Of a DNA stretch of 64,000 bases, positions 25,478 to 36,360 are shown piece by piece; position 1 is the stretch's first letter, and every line of letters starts with the position of its first letter. The stretch is from Strongylocentrotus purpuratus (lineage: Eukaryota; Echinodermata; Echinoidea; Camarodonta; Strongylocentrotidae), in contig NW_022145613.1 of NCBI RefSeq assembly GCF_000002235.5, positions 1,478,501-1,542,500 on the forward strand. Direction: 5' to 3'. The notes beneath the pieces are model-generated. The model saw only the letters and a list, made by a program, of their open reading frames with translations. It was not told where the DNA came from and did no database searches. Both the position numbers and the translations under genes were made by a program.

Positions 25478-26013
25478 TAGGGACTTTTAGATTTGCACGT
25501 CAACAGCTTTGACTGCAATGTGTGACGTTATTTTAAGGCACTGCGCATGCGTTACGTCGTCTCAGTCGGCGATCGAGAATGTGTCAACCTTGATTTTCCT
25601 AAATCTAGAACATACATACATACATACATATTGATATTTATACAGCGCCTGTACATGCTCAAGGTACTAGTATACCGCGTGCGCATAAAATATATAGTTC
25701 CTCAGGTAGACAAAGGAACATCCCTTCCCTGCTATATGTAAAAATTTGTAGAACAGGTGTCACATGCATATTCACCTGTTCTACACATTTTTACATAATA
25801 GCAGTGAAGGAATGTTCTTTTGTTGAGGGTAGAATGAGGAACTGTATATTTTGTCCTCTTTCTTTGTCCGTGATGTTCATAGTGTTACTTCCTGCATGCA
25901 TGTATATCGTCGAAGATTTCTAAAAGATTTCTAATTGTAGTCAACATGGGCAGTTAAGTACGTTGATACGCATGATCAGTCGTTTTCTCGTCCACTCAAT
26001 CTAAAAGTCCCTA
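25478..26013. mobile_element. TA-target MITE (mariner-like), copy 1, with inner foldback
   Basis: The ends are TA-GGGACTTTTAGATTTGCACG on the left and AATCTAAAAGTCCC-TA on the right. A TA on each side is the Tc1/mariner-type target. The same ends bound 45747-46033 and 50776-50891. This copy is longer because it contains an ATACATAC run and a large inverted repeat (25692-25849), perhaps a nested foldback element. No transposase is present. Confidence 0.75.
25692..25849. repeat. Long imperfect inverted repeat (foldback)
   Basis: Two arms of about 70 bases (starting AGTTCCTCA, ending GTAGAACAGGTG) are inverted copies around a short loop TCACATGCATATT. The arms differ by scattered substitutions. 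It lies inside the TA-target MITE and would form a hairpin in RNA. Confidence 0.8.
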
Positions 26014-26659
26014 AAGGCCCGGTCACACAGCCCTTTACGGGCGTATCGCGGCCGAATCACGGCCAAAAATTTCTGCCCGTGAAGCAGACGCTGTTGGACG
26101 CTTTGAGGTCGCCATAAAGACGCGATACAGCCGTACTTTACCCGTCGTTACACGCGGTAAGAAATTCACACGCGGTTGGCCGCGCGAAAAAGTTTTGGGC
26201 TGCCCAAAAATTTAGACCGCGGGTAATCGCGGGCGGTACACGTGGTGCACACGCGGTAAAGACGCGGTACAGACGCGGTACAGACGCGGAACGAACGTGC
26301 TAGGACGTGCTACGGCCGCGGTTAAGACGTGGTTACACGCGGAATTGGACGCGAAATTTTAGCGGGTAATCGCGGGTGGAGTACGGTCATATCACGTTTG
26401 TTCCGCGTCTGTACCGCGTTGTTATCACGTGCATTAGCGTGTGTACCGCGTGTAAGCGTGGTAGGCCGCGGTACCGCCGCGCTTCACCCGCGATAAGGAC
26501 GCGGAACAGTCGCCGGCGTCTGTTCCGCGGGCATACCACGGGTAAACCGCGGGTAAGCCAATTTTGCACATTTTTCCACCACGGGCAACCGCGGGCAAAA
26601 TAAAATCGCGAAATTTTACCCGCGATACAGACGCGAAAGGCTGTGTGACCGGGCCTTAA
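26012..26659. mobile_element. PIF/Harbinger-like non-autonomous element
   Basis: The termini AGGCCCGGTCACACAGCC and GGCTGTGTGACCGGGCCT are exact inverted repeats over 18 bp, flanked by TAA on both sides (26012-26014, 26657-26659). A 3-bp TWA target fits PIF/Harbinger. The inside is strikingly GC- and CpG-rich, built from degenerate short motifs (GACGCGGTA, CGCGGGTAA) in both orientations, unlike the surrounding AT-rich DNA. No transposase gene is present. The left TAA target overlaps the terminal TA of the neighbouring MITE. Confidence 0.8.
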
Positions 26660-26783
26660 CGTCGAAAAGAAAGGCTCCTTACATTCTATTTGTTGAATGC
26701 TTTACTGTGTTTATCTTTGATAAATGCTATTTATATTCCGCTTGGAGAAGTGATATGTCACTCAATGGGCGTCTTTAACTAGA

Positions 26784-27070
26784 AACACCTTAAAATGCCT
26801 GAAGCTTGGTCATTTCGCCGTGAAAATTGTATAATATATTTTGTTTAATGAGATATGCTAGTAAACATATAAGAAGTCTTATTAACACCTTAAAATGCCT
26901 GAAGCTTGTCCATTTCGTCATGAGATTTTAGAATATATTTGTTTAATGAGATATGCTAGTAAACATACAGGAAGTCTTATTAACATCTTAAAATGCCCGA
27001 AGCTTGTCCATTTCGTCATGAGATTTTAGAATATATTTTGTTTAATGAGATATGCTAGTAAAGTCTTATT
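26784..27070 (+). repeat. Tandem repeat, ~100 bp x 2.9
   Basis: Three head-to-tail copies begin AACACCTTAAAATGCC(T) and contain GAAGCTTG, CATTTCG, and TTTAATGAGATATGCTAGTA. Periods are 100 and 98 bp. The second and third are more alike than the first, suggesting stepwise growth. Confidence 0.9.
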
Positions 27071-29228
27071 TTTGACAATATTTGCCAACGGGCTTTTCAT
27101 GCACGCATAATTATGATGATTATTTCAATAGTATACCCATCATAATCAGCTGCTAAAAAGATATGCATGAATATTAATCAAATGGTAAAGCCTTTTTCCC
27201 CCTACGGTCTCGTTTTCCAGATGACAGCCAACAAAACGGTACCACAATCTAACAATAATATATTCTATTCAAAATAGAACAAAAACATTGTATATGGAGA
27301 TTAAATGCCTTGTCCTGCAGTCATGCATTTCATTTGTCTCACATTTCCTGGGGGATTTCTAATCAGTAGGTTAAATTTCCTGGACGGATGTTTAAAATCC
27401 AGATACATTAACGCTACAACTGCTCGAGGAAAGTATTGACAGCGTAAACAATTTCACTGATTCAAAATTAATATTGGATTATTGTCTAACATAAGAACAT
27501 GGAGAAACTCTATACTCCCACAAACTTTAACCCCTTTAATGCTATACATCTACTGTAATCACGAAGGCAAAACGAAATTATTTAAATATCATTATATATG
27601 CGTTTTAGATTTTGTTTTTTACTTTCATAATAGTTACGAAGAAGTATTGATTTACGCAGAAAAAGTTAAGGTTGGCAGTGTATATTAATTAGATGAAATC
27701 GAAATGCAATTTAATTGCTTGTTGAGAGGCCTGTATGCTAAGGGGACGTTTGTATAAGAAACTTAAAACAAACGTAAATATCTAAACATTTCATTTTAAG
27801 GGGATATATTCACTAGGTATGTCATGTACGTGATATGAAGTCATTGCTCATGAAAAATTGGACTGATTTTGAGTCACAACAGTTTTAATATAGAGGAAAG
27901 GGAAATCCAAACAAGATATTGAGTTTCTTCGAAAGAGAGCAGAAAAAAGAGTGGTTAAACTTTAAGCAACCTCAGATAAACGACAAGAACGTTATTTCTT
28001 TTAGAAAGTTAACATAACTATATGTTTAGTATTAAAATAAAAAATGGCGAGAAGGTACATGTATGTATACTAGAACCAATATAACAACTATATCATCTAT
28101 TTTTTTTTTACTACAGACAAAATTACCACATTCTTCCTTTTTTAAGTTTATGATTGAAAAATATATTTTCTTTTATTATAAGATTTGCCAAACATGCTTT
28201 TTTAATTTTGAGCCTCAAGATAAAAATTATGCAGGAGAATTCATTTTCGATGTAAAACAAAAAGTCACGTAAGCCTGAATTGTCTGATTATTTTTCTAGT
28301 TCACCCAATTCAACTTATTGTTTTCACAATGGCTAAAACGATGGATTGTTTTTAATCAAAGAAAAGCTTTGGCAGATGCGCATACCGGAAAACCACTAAA
28401 GGAATGCATTTTGGGATGGTGCATTTTTTTTAAAGACGGAAAAGTAATCGATTTTAATCTCAAGACTTTAGTCGCCCAAGGCTTCATTTTCGTCGAAATT
28501 TGCAATCGTAGAGATCTGTGTTTGAGAGTCATGATGTATCGTTTTACAGGGCGACAACGAGACACGGGTTAGCACTTGCAAGTATCGCATATTTCCCATA
28601 GGGTTTATATCCAATTGTTTTTATATCAACATTGATACAGCCGCGTTATTAGGGGACATGATAAAGTAATATATAGCAAATAGGATTGAAAAGCATAATC
28701 TCCTTGAGATACAAGGACGAAATTATAACATATAAAAAACCAGTGTGATTTTATAGAAAAGGGATATAAAAATGAGATAAGCATTTAAAAAAAAAGTATA
28801 CAAAGTATAATCTAAGGATTGGTATAACGACAAAAATATGTCACTTGGGGATGAAACAACTAATTTGTCTTAACGTGAAGATCTTTGAGGAATATATATA
28901 TAATAATACGCGTATATCAAAGTTTTATTCTCATTATTTTGCAAACATGGTAACACTGAAGTTTAATCAATATGAGTCAAGATGATGAGATAATACTAAA
29001 AAGAGCAATGATTCAGATTGACAGGTTGGAGCAACATTTTGAAGATAAAAATCTTTTACGGATGAAGAAAAAGATGAAAGAAACTTGTTTGGTTGAAACC
29101 TGAATCGAATTTTACGTTGTGCATTTGCAGCATTTGCATTCAAATGGGTCCTTGGACAAACAAAATCCACGAAGCTCTATTTTCCCTCTGCATGATGTCA
29201 TGAATTACTTAACATCAAATAATAATAT
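27071..29228. other. No gene seen; intronic
   Basis: Open frames at 27482-27688, 28063-28272 and 28318-28572 have no recognised domain and no clear splice pairing. The 28318 frame starts with a non-ATG codon. Confidence 0.4.
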
Positions 29229-29353
29229 TCAAAGTGCATGTAAATTATAAAACGTTCCATACTTTATAAACACTAAGCGTTGATCCATTATTACATGACT
29301 GTACCTACTTTTCTGTAAAAGACAAGGTATTTTTGTATTTGTTATATACTCAC

Positions 29354-29567
29354 CCATGTCGTTATAATTATCACCATAGAGATACTCCGGTAACGTCTTA
29401 TCGGGTGAGAGTAGGGCACGAAGCATGAGGTAATTATCAAGAGCCGAAGAGCGAGAAAGCTGACGTGAGCTCTGTTCTGCAACAGGTTGGCATTGTCCCA
29501 ACCGAAGAAGAAGACAAGCTGCTAGCAGGATGGCTGTACTGAGCTGGCAAAGTGATCGCTTCATCAT
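29354..29567 (-). CDS. CRH/DH44-type neuropeptide precursor, first coding exon (signal peptide and spacer)
   Basis: This exon codes residues 1-71 plus one base. I start at the first ATG of the exon (29565-29567); the adjacent second ATG has the better Kozak context (A at -3), so the N-terminus could be one residue shorter. The protein begins MMKRSLCQLSTAILLAACLL, a basic start followed by a hydrophobic core (residues 12-24), with likely signal cleavage after Cys26, exposing Gln27. The spacer (27-71) is Ser/Leu/Tyr-rich with no internal dibasic pair, so no second peptide is expected. The exon ends ATGG|GTGAGT, a phase-1 donor that fits the phase of the exon at 14826-14989. Joined length is 378 nt, 125 residues plus stop, in the usual size range of invertebrate CRH-type precursors. 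The secretory signal and spacer are not conserved enough in this family to be diagnostic on their own. Confidence 0.85.
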
Positions 29568-29676
29568 GGACAAACGAACGGCGACGCCCTGGATGATCAG
29601 TGAAAGGGAAGGTGTTCAAAGTGTGTCCTCAAGCGTTTCCTTGCTCAATTGATACGCCTTGGCAAATTTAAGCGGT
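29568..29676 (-). other. 5' untranslated part of the CRH-like coding exon, with upstream acceptor
   Basis: On the minus strand a pyrimidine tract (TTTTTTTCTTCTTATG) is followed by TTTCAG ending at 29677, a strong 3' splice site. The 109 nt from there to the start codon contain no ATG, as expected of a leader. This implies at least one further non-coding exon upstream (to the right). Confidence 0.75.
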
Positions 29677-30355
29677 CTGAAACATAAGAAGAAAAAAATG
29701 TTGAATGTTCTATCCAATATTCTAACAATAATCTTCATAAAATTTTCTATCAAATATTCTATTTTTTTAATATATATTTTTTTTACATTTTTTATCAAAT
29801 ATTCTAGTAGGCCTACCTTAGATATTATACAAAATGAAATAGAAGATGCTACATATATTAGTTGAATATCTGTTTACGCAGAAATGCAGACGAAAAACGT
29901 GTCTGGGTACATCCTAAGAGAATGTAGGTTGTCAGTAAAATGCAACAGCTCTCGATTTATTATGAGGAGAGAAAAAAGTAGCCGAAAAGCGATACAGGAA
30001 AGCGATACAGTTACCGGAACTTCAAGCTCATGGGATTCAAGTGTGGACTTGAAAAAAAAAACTGTTAAAGAAATTTATTCCAAGTTCATGATCTCTCTCT
30101 AGAAGGTGATTTGTAAGAATCGCCCGTCTTTTATGCACCATAAACAACAATTACACACGTGTAGAAAGTGACGTACTGTATTTTATTTGCCATCAAATAT
30201 TGGAAGAGAGTGAAAGAGAAATAGAGATCACGACGGACTTTCAAATTAACTCAATTTCTATGGCTGTGACGGTGTAAATTGATAGTTCATTAACGGTAAT
30301 GGATGACATGTGGTGCAAAGAAATAAATGGTCTCGATACAATTTTACAAACACAC

Positions 30356-30383
30356 ACCCACACACACACACACACACACACAC
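30356..30383 (+). repeat. (CA)n microsatellite
   Basis: A CA run with one interruption, ACACCCACAC. Confidence 0.9.
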
Positions 30384-30686
30384 GCCAACAGACACAGCCA
30401 TGCACTCGCAGTTAAGATATACGTATAAATGTCTAAAAGCTTTTATTTGAGGAAAACGGGAAAAATATAGGATGTAAAAGTAACGAGTTATATATTCTAA
30501 AACTGGCTCCTTCGCTCGGTGTAAGAATAGTCTGTCTATAAAAGAACATTATTCTCGAGCGACCAACACATTTACCTACATCGTGAGGAGAGGACCACTG
30601 CATGGTTACGGATTCAAACCACTAAAAGTCTAAAAAGCTGCGTCGATTGGCGCAGAAAATGGAAAGGGGTTCGTCCTGAACAGAAA

Positions 30687-30762
30687 GATAGAGAGAGAGA
30701 GAGAATGAGATGGGGCAAAGAGCTATTTAGAGGAAAGAGAGAGATGGGGGCAAAGAGCAATT

Positions 30763-30793
<31 letters not shown>

Positions 30794-31625
30794 TGGGGCA
30801 AAGAGCAATTTAGAGGGGAGAGAGAGAGAGAGAGAGAGATGGGACAAAGAGCAATTTAGAGGAGAAAGAGAGAGAGAGAGAGAGAGATGGGGGCAAAGAG
30901 CAATTTAGAGGAGAGAGAGAGAGAGAGAGATGGGACAAAGAGCAATTTAGAGGAGAGAGAGAGAGAGAGATGGGACAAAGAGCAATTTAGAGGAGAGAGA
31001 GAGAGAGAGAGAGAGATGGGCAAAGAGCAATTTAGAGGAGAGAGAGAGATGGGCAAAGAGCAATTTAGAGGAGAGAGAGAGAGAGAGAGAGAGATGGGGC
31101 AAAGAGCAATTTAGAGGAGAGAGAGAGAGAGAGAGAGATGGGCAAAGAGCAATTTAGAGGAGAGAGAGAGAGAGAGAGAGATGGGCAAAGAGCAATTTAG
31201 AGGAGAGAGAGAGAGAGAGAGAGAGATGGGCAAAGAGCAATTTAGAGGAGAGAGAGAGAGAGAGAGAGAGATGGGGCAAAGAGCAATTTAGAGGAGAGAG
31301 AGAGAGAGAGAGATGGGCAAAGAGCAATTTAGAGGAGAGAGAGAGAGAGAGAGATGGGGCAAAGAGCAATTTAGAGGAGAGAGAGAGAGAGAGAGAGATG
31401 GGCAAAGAGCAATTTAGAGGAGAGAGAGAGAGAGAGAGAGAGATGGGGCAAAGAGCAATTTAGAGGAGAGAGAGAGAGAGAGAGATGGGCAAAGAGCAAT
31501 TTAGAGGAGAGAGAGAGAGAGAGAGATGGGGCAAAGAGCAATTTAGAGGAGAGAGAGAGAGAGAGAGAGAGATGGGACAAAGAGCAATTTAGAGGAGAGA
31601 GAGAGAGAGATGGGGCAAAGCAATT

Positions 31626-31656
<31 letters not shown>

Positions 31657-31760
31657 TGGGACAAAGAGCAATTTAGAGGAGAGAGAGAGAGAGATGGGGC
31701 AAAGAGCAATTTAGAGGGGGAAAGAGAGAGAGATAGATAGAAAGAGAGAGAGAGAGAGAG
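30687..31760 (+). repeat. Minisatellite, ~24 copies, GA-run plus ATGGGGCAAAGAGCAATTT
   Basis: Each unit is a (GA)n run of variable length followed by GATGGG(G/A)CAAAGAGCAATTTAGAG. Units are about 32-52 bp, differing mainly in GA length. The constant part is nearly invariant between units, suggesting recent expansion or homogenisation. The first unit (near 30715) has AGCTATTT instead of AGCAATTT. Long Arg/Glu or Ser/Leu frames across it are artefacts. Copy number is likely polymorphic. Confidence 0.97.
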
Positions 31761-32045
31761 AGTTGGAAGGAAGATGAAGACGAAGGGAAGAATGGGTAAT
31801 GGACCAATTATGATCGAAGCATAGGACGATTCTCAGGAAGTAATAAGACGAATGGAAACAAACCACTTGTAAAACGAACAACCACTAACTTCCATTACTC
31901 GGCTCGCCAGAAAAACCAAAGATTCTCACCTTTAATAATGAGATCACCACTGTCTGCCGAAAACCACACGTACATTTAGAGAGAGAGATTTACTTCATGA
32001 AATGACTCAACTTGTCTTCTTTTAAAAAACACTGATGATATGTTA

Positions 32046-32290
32046 CAGGCGCGTACGCGGGGGGGGGGGGGGGGGAGGGGGGTTAACCCCCCCTTGGTAT
32101 TTTTATGTGTATAAACGCCCCCTAACAAAAACCCCAACCCCCCCTTTGTTTTTTTTTGTTTTTTTTGTTAATAATAATTAAAAAAAAAAAAAAATTATTC
32201 CCACGGCTGACCTAAAAAAAGGCGACCTTACCCCCCCCCCCAACGGAGCAAAATGTCAATTTTTCAAATTTCGAGACCCCCCCCCCCCCC

Positions 32291-32323
<33 letters not shown>

Positions 32324-32335
32324 GTCCTCTTACCC
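32046..32335 (+). repeat. Homopolymer mosaic, probable fragment of a poly-G transposon
   Basis: It begins CAGGCGCGTACGCGG followed by a long G run, then C runs, A/T runs, a second C run and a 30-base A run. The start resembles the hAT-like termini elsewhere, but I see no matching right end, so it may be truncated. Confidence 0.45.
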
Positions 32336-33837
32336 CCTGGTAAAGACCGGAAATTCGAATGTTAAATGCTTCATTTCTTTCGAAGAGGCAGACTTTCCCC
32401 TCTATTCAGAAGATGTACCCCTCTGTCTCCTTTGTACTCAATACGATATTTTGAAGATAAAAACATAGCAAATAAATAAAAGTCTTGTCTCTTTTCTCTA
32501 AACATGAGCACATTTCTCATATAATAAATTGATTGAGGGTTAAAATCTAAAATGCAATAAGCTAGAATTTAATTGGGAAAAAAGTCATTATGTTCATTAT
32601 TAATCAAGCATTCTGACTCGTCAGATACGAATATCAGCATAAATCATACTCAAAACAACATTGAGGTTGGCAATTTGGAACGGGATGACCATCACGATGT
32701 CATCCAATCATAACACAGAATGCAACAGATTGTGATAAATATTGATCGATGTCGGGTGATCAAGTGATTAGAAAATTTCCAGAAGTGTGCAGAGTCTTAT
32801 TTTGGCTCAGCGTCGTGCGCACGTGCAACTGTCCCATGTTTCGCGTTGCCGTTGCGTAACATGGGTGACATTGATCTCTTCTCAGTAACTAGTAGACCTT
32901 TAAGAGTGTGTTCTACGCGATTCCCTTATCATTAATCAACCTCAGCGGAGAACAGGAAGGGAATTTACTTATCCCAATTTTACTGTGTGAATAAGCACAC
33001 GTACACACGCCATACCGGTCTTTTTTAATGTCTTTATTTAATTAGAATACTGTTTAAGTTTCAAGTTCCAGTTTGTTACACGAAGGATACTAATATTGTG
33101 TATTCATGCTGCGTGTCTGAGACACGTTGCTTTCAAGATCTTACAAAATATTTGTTTTGATTCAATTCCTTATTGATGAGCCAGAAGGCTGTTTTCTACA
33201 TAACATTTTTACATTTATACCCATAGCTTTAGTCACAGCTCGCGTTAGGGTTCGTAGCAAACGAATATTACATACACATGTCCTCCTCTTCATATCCTAA
33301 TAATTATGGCTTCATTTTTGTTTAATGCACCCAGTATGATCATAGAGCTTGGTGGAACTTTAAATGATATATGAACATTTAATAATAGTATTGATACAAA
33401 ATTAGTTGAAATTAATTGAGATCAAGACGTATAAATTTAGCAAGGTGTGGAAACATTAAACTCCAAAAAGTACATTCAAATGAGGGGGAACAAAAATATA
33501 ATTTATGAGACATTTTTTAATTCGAATTTTGAATTAAGACCGTTGGTATAACAAAATTAATCTACGAAATATAAAATGTAAATTACAATTAGATATAAGA
33601 AAGCAATATCGATCACATAGTTTAACACAAGGAATACATTAAACGTTCGTGTCGTATCATATTAATCATCCAAAAACTGAACCTAAAATGCAGCATTATT
33701 TTCACTGAGGGTATGTGTATAATGTATGAAGTATTATTTCCCTTTTTCCTAGATTTTCATTCCGCTAACGTTTTCAGAAACTGTGACACATGTGAAGGCC
33801 TAATGAACGCGAAGACACGATCCGCACCTCATTGCTT

Positions 33838-33936
33838 ATTGGTGCTTACAATGTCACGTGACTTCTGGGAATAAGAAGGCGTCACTACCGGTTGTTGACG
33901 GTGCTATATACAGCGTTCTGTTTTTCTTTATCTGTT
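33838..33936 (+). promoter_or_regulatory. Possible core promoter, plus strand
   Basis: An inverted CCAAT (ATTGG, 33838-33842), an E-box CACGTGAC (33855-33862) and a TATATA (33905-33910) are spaced like a metazoan promoter, with a start expected near 33936. No coding exon follows that I can support, so it may be a chance cluster. Confidence 0.2.
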
Positions 33937-35525
33937 TGTCATTTGCCTTCACCATTGATCTGTCTGTTGTTTCTCTGTAGCTGACGCAAGCAGACAAATA
34001 ATGACTAGGTTTATCCTATGAAACCACCCACACCAAGGGACTATTTTGTTGTTCTCCTTCCACGCCCCCTTCCACTCAGCCTACACCCACGGGAAACAGC
34101 TAGGAACTAAACACTTAAAAGAGTCAATGTTTATGTATGGTTTCAAACCTAACATACTATGCAACACTAAGCTTTTTCTCAGGTATGAAGAGAGTGTATC
34201 AAGTTCATCAATTCCCGGTAGTCGGCTTGCCTGGTTGGGAGATTATTTTGGATTGAGTCTTCATTGCAGACACTTTGATCTGGTGTGAAGTTCAATATAA
34301 AATCTAGCATGGAATGACCCATTTCTGCCCAAACGTCTAATATGACCAAAATTTCGTACACGCCATTAGTATGCAATGATATTTTACTAATTATTATTTA
34401 CAATTTAACTAATGCGTTTATACCAATAGATCATTCTTCTCAATGTTCTTTGCTAATGAATTAACTAGAAATTAATTTAGCCGTTTAATAAAATTCGATG
34501 TTTAATCGGCACTTTGAATTCAACGCTTGTAGAAAACTCGTTAATATCAGCAAACTGTGAATTGAATTAAACATAATCATGCAAATCGAATAATGGCAAG
34601 ACATAATACTTATGCAGTTGTGAAAACTTTCAGTTTGATTGGTAAATTCCGTTTACGATTGATTGAGCGAATACATGGAGTATAATAGGTCAGTTCGCGT
34701 GTGTGTGTTTTTTTGATATCATCAACCAAGGACCTCTGATTACAGCTAGAATCATAAAACAAGCTCGCACAGATTTTTGAGAATTCGACGCAAGGGATAT
34801 TTCAATACGGTATTGTATATCCCATAGAAATAATAATACGTCACTGTATGTTCGGACATTTCTGAAGGGGAAGGTTGAATTGCATATAGGTAACTTTCCC
34901 CTGGAAGTCTTTATGATCGTTTTGTAGATGATGAGAAGGATTAGAAAAGAATAGAAACACCGATCAAAATGTAGGCGTACATTTTGAGGTCGAGAAATAT
35001 TATGCATCCCCCGGGGATAGTTGAATGGAGATGCATCCTTCCACCATCTCTCCTGATTCACATCGCATCTGAAGTAGCAGAAGCGCCATTAATATCGGAA
35101 ACCATTATGCAAACTTCAAGTGTTTTCACGCCTTATGACCTTATACCACTGCTATTTTAAGATTTGAATTGTACACAATCATATAGGCAGAAACCTTCAT
35201 AACTATGTGCTACCAAGGATTCAGCTAACGCGGTTATTTCATTAACATGGTTGTAAAATCTGTCATCTAGATAAAATAGCAAAGCTCAAATTTGATATTC
35301 GTCTGGCCAAACAATGAAATATCGCAACTAAGCATTATATGATTTGGGTGTGTCATGTACATGTGCGTGCATGTGCGCATGGGTGGTTAGGTGGGTTCTT
35401 GTAATGGGCTGTGCACAAGCGAAATTCTTGACATGATATATTTATTCTTTTCTGCAACCATATTTGAAGCTCTACAAATTTGAGGATCACATTGGATTGG
35501 AATGAACTTCACAAAAGCCCTTATC

Positions 35526-35687
35526 CTTACAAACTGATAAGGTTGCGTAAACTCGAATTCAGTTAGCTGGATATATTTATTGTAAATTTTGAACACTTGG
35601 ATATGACTTACAAACTCATAAGGTTGCGTAAACTCGAATTCAATTAGCTGGATATATTTATTGTAACTTTTGAAGAGTTGGCTATAT
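35526..35687 (+). repeat. Tandem duplication, 81 bp x 2
   Basis: Two adjacent copies start CTTACAAACT(G/C)ATAAGG and share GTTGCGTAAACTCGAATTCA and TTAGCTGGATATATTTATTG. Few differences separate them, so the duplication is fairly recent. Confidence 0.9.
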
Positions 35688-36114
35688 GACTACACCCTTT
35701 CAATCTTCGTTGCTAGAGGCACATGAGAAGGAAGGGTCTGGAGCATTCACCTATAGCACTGGTAACCTAATTCCATCCATTATGCCTCGTTCGATCCGGA
35801 CACACATTTTCTTGAAATTGGATGCACACTGACTTCCCTTTATTACTTCAATATAGAACTCATCACGAGCACTTAAAAATGCTGATCACAGACGGCGTTC
35901 TTGGACCTCAAAGAACGCAGTAATGGTAGAACAAGTTTGTTCTCTCTCTTTTTGTCTTCTCTCTCTCTATAAACCTTTTTTTCTCTCGTCAATTTCTATC
36001 ACTATCACTTACCCACAGCCCCCGTGTTTATTTCTCTGTTACGATTTCCACTTAGAAATATACCTTTTTGCTTCATATCAACATTTCCTTCTCACAGACA
36101 TACTTTAAGTAGAC

Positions 36115-36360
36115 ATGGAAACGGAAAATGTATACGGTAACTTGATATATCACAACTACCATGCGACGATTGAATACGGTAACTTCATATATCACGACTA
36201 CCATGCGACGATTGAATACGGTAACTTCATATTACATCACGACTACCATGCGACGCTTGAATACGGTAACTTCATATTACATCACGACTACCATGCGACG
36301 CTTGAATACGGTAACTTCATATTACATCACGACTACCATGCGACGCTTGTGTACTGGTAA
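36115..36360 (+). repeat. In-frame minisatellite with an 81-codon ATG frame
   Basis: Five copies of a 42-45 bp unit occur (ATG of CCATGCGACG at 36161, 36203, 36248, 36293, 36338; spacings 42, 45, 45, 45). All spacings are multiples of three, so one frame stays open from ATG (36115) to TAA (36358-36360), giving a peptide of repeats like HHDYHATLEYGNFIL. A second frame is also open through most of it (MRRLNTVTSYYITTT). The start has a good context (GACATGG), and a pyrimidine tract plus ACAG precedes it. No family is recognised; a non-coding minisatellite is the simpler reading. Confidence 0.9.

Larger units (their letters stand above)
14990..29353 (-). other. Large phase-1 intron of the CRH-like gene
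   Basis: The intron is bounded by a GTGAGT donor (29353 downward) and a TTGCAG acceptor (ending 14990), 14.4 kb long. It holds MITEs, SINE remnants, a Harbinger-like element and microsatellites, each listed separately. I found no convincing additional exon. A small exon of phase 1-1 could be hidden, because joining the two known coding exons does not exclude one. Confidence 0.7.

Noticed and set aside
30687..31760. CRISPR array or repeat protein
   Set aside because: The repeats are separated only by GA runs, not unique spacers; the genome is eukaryotic; the Arg/Glu and Ser/Leu frames are simple-sequence artefacts.
33937..34288. Coding exon downstream of the possible promoter at 33.8 kb
   Set aside because: The long frame begins with TTG and has no recognised domain; the first ATG after the presumed start opens only a few codons.
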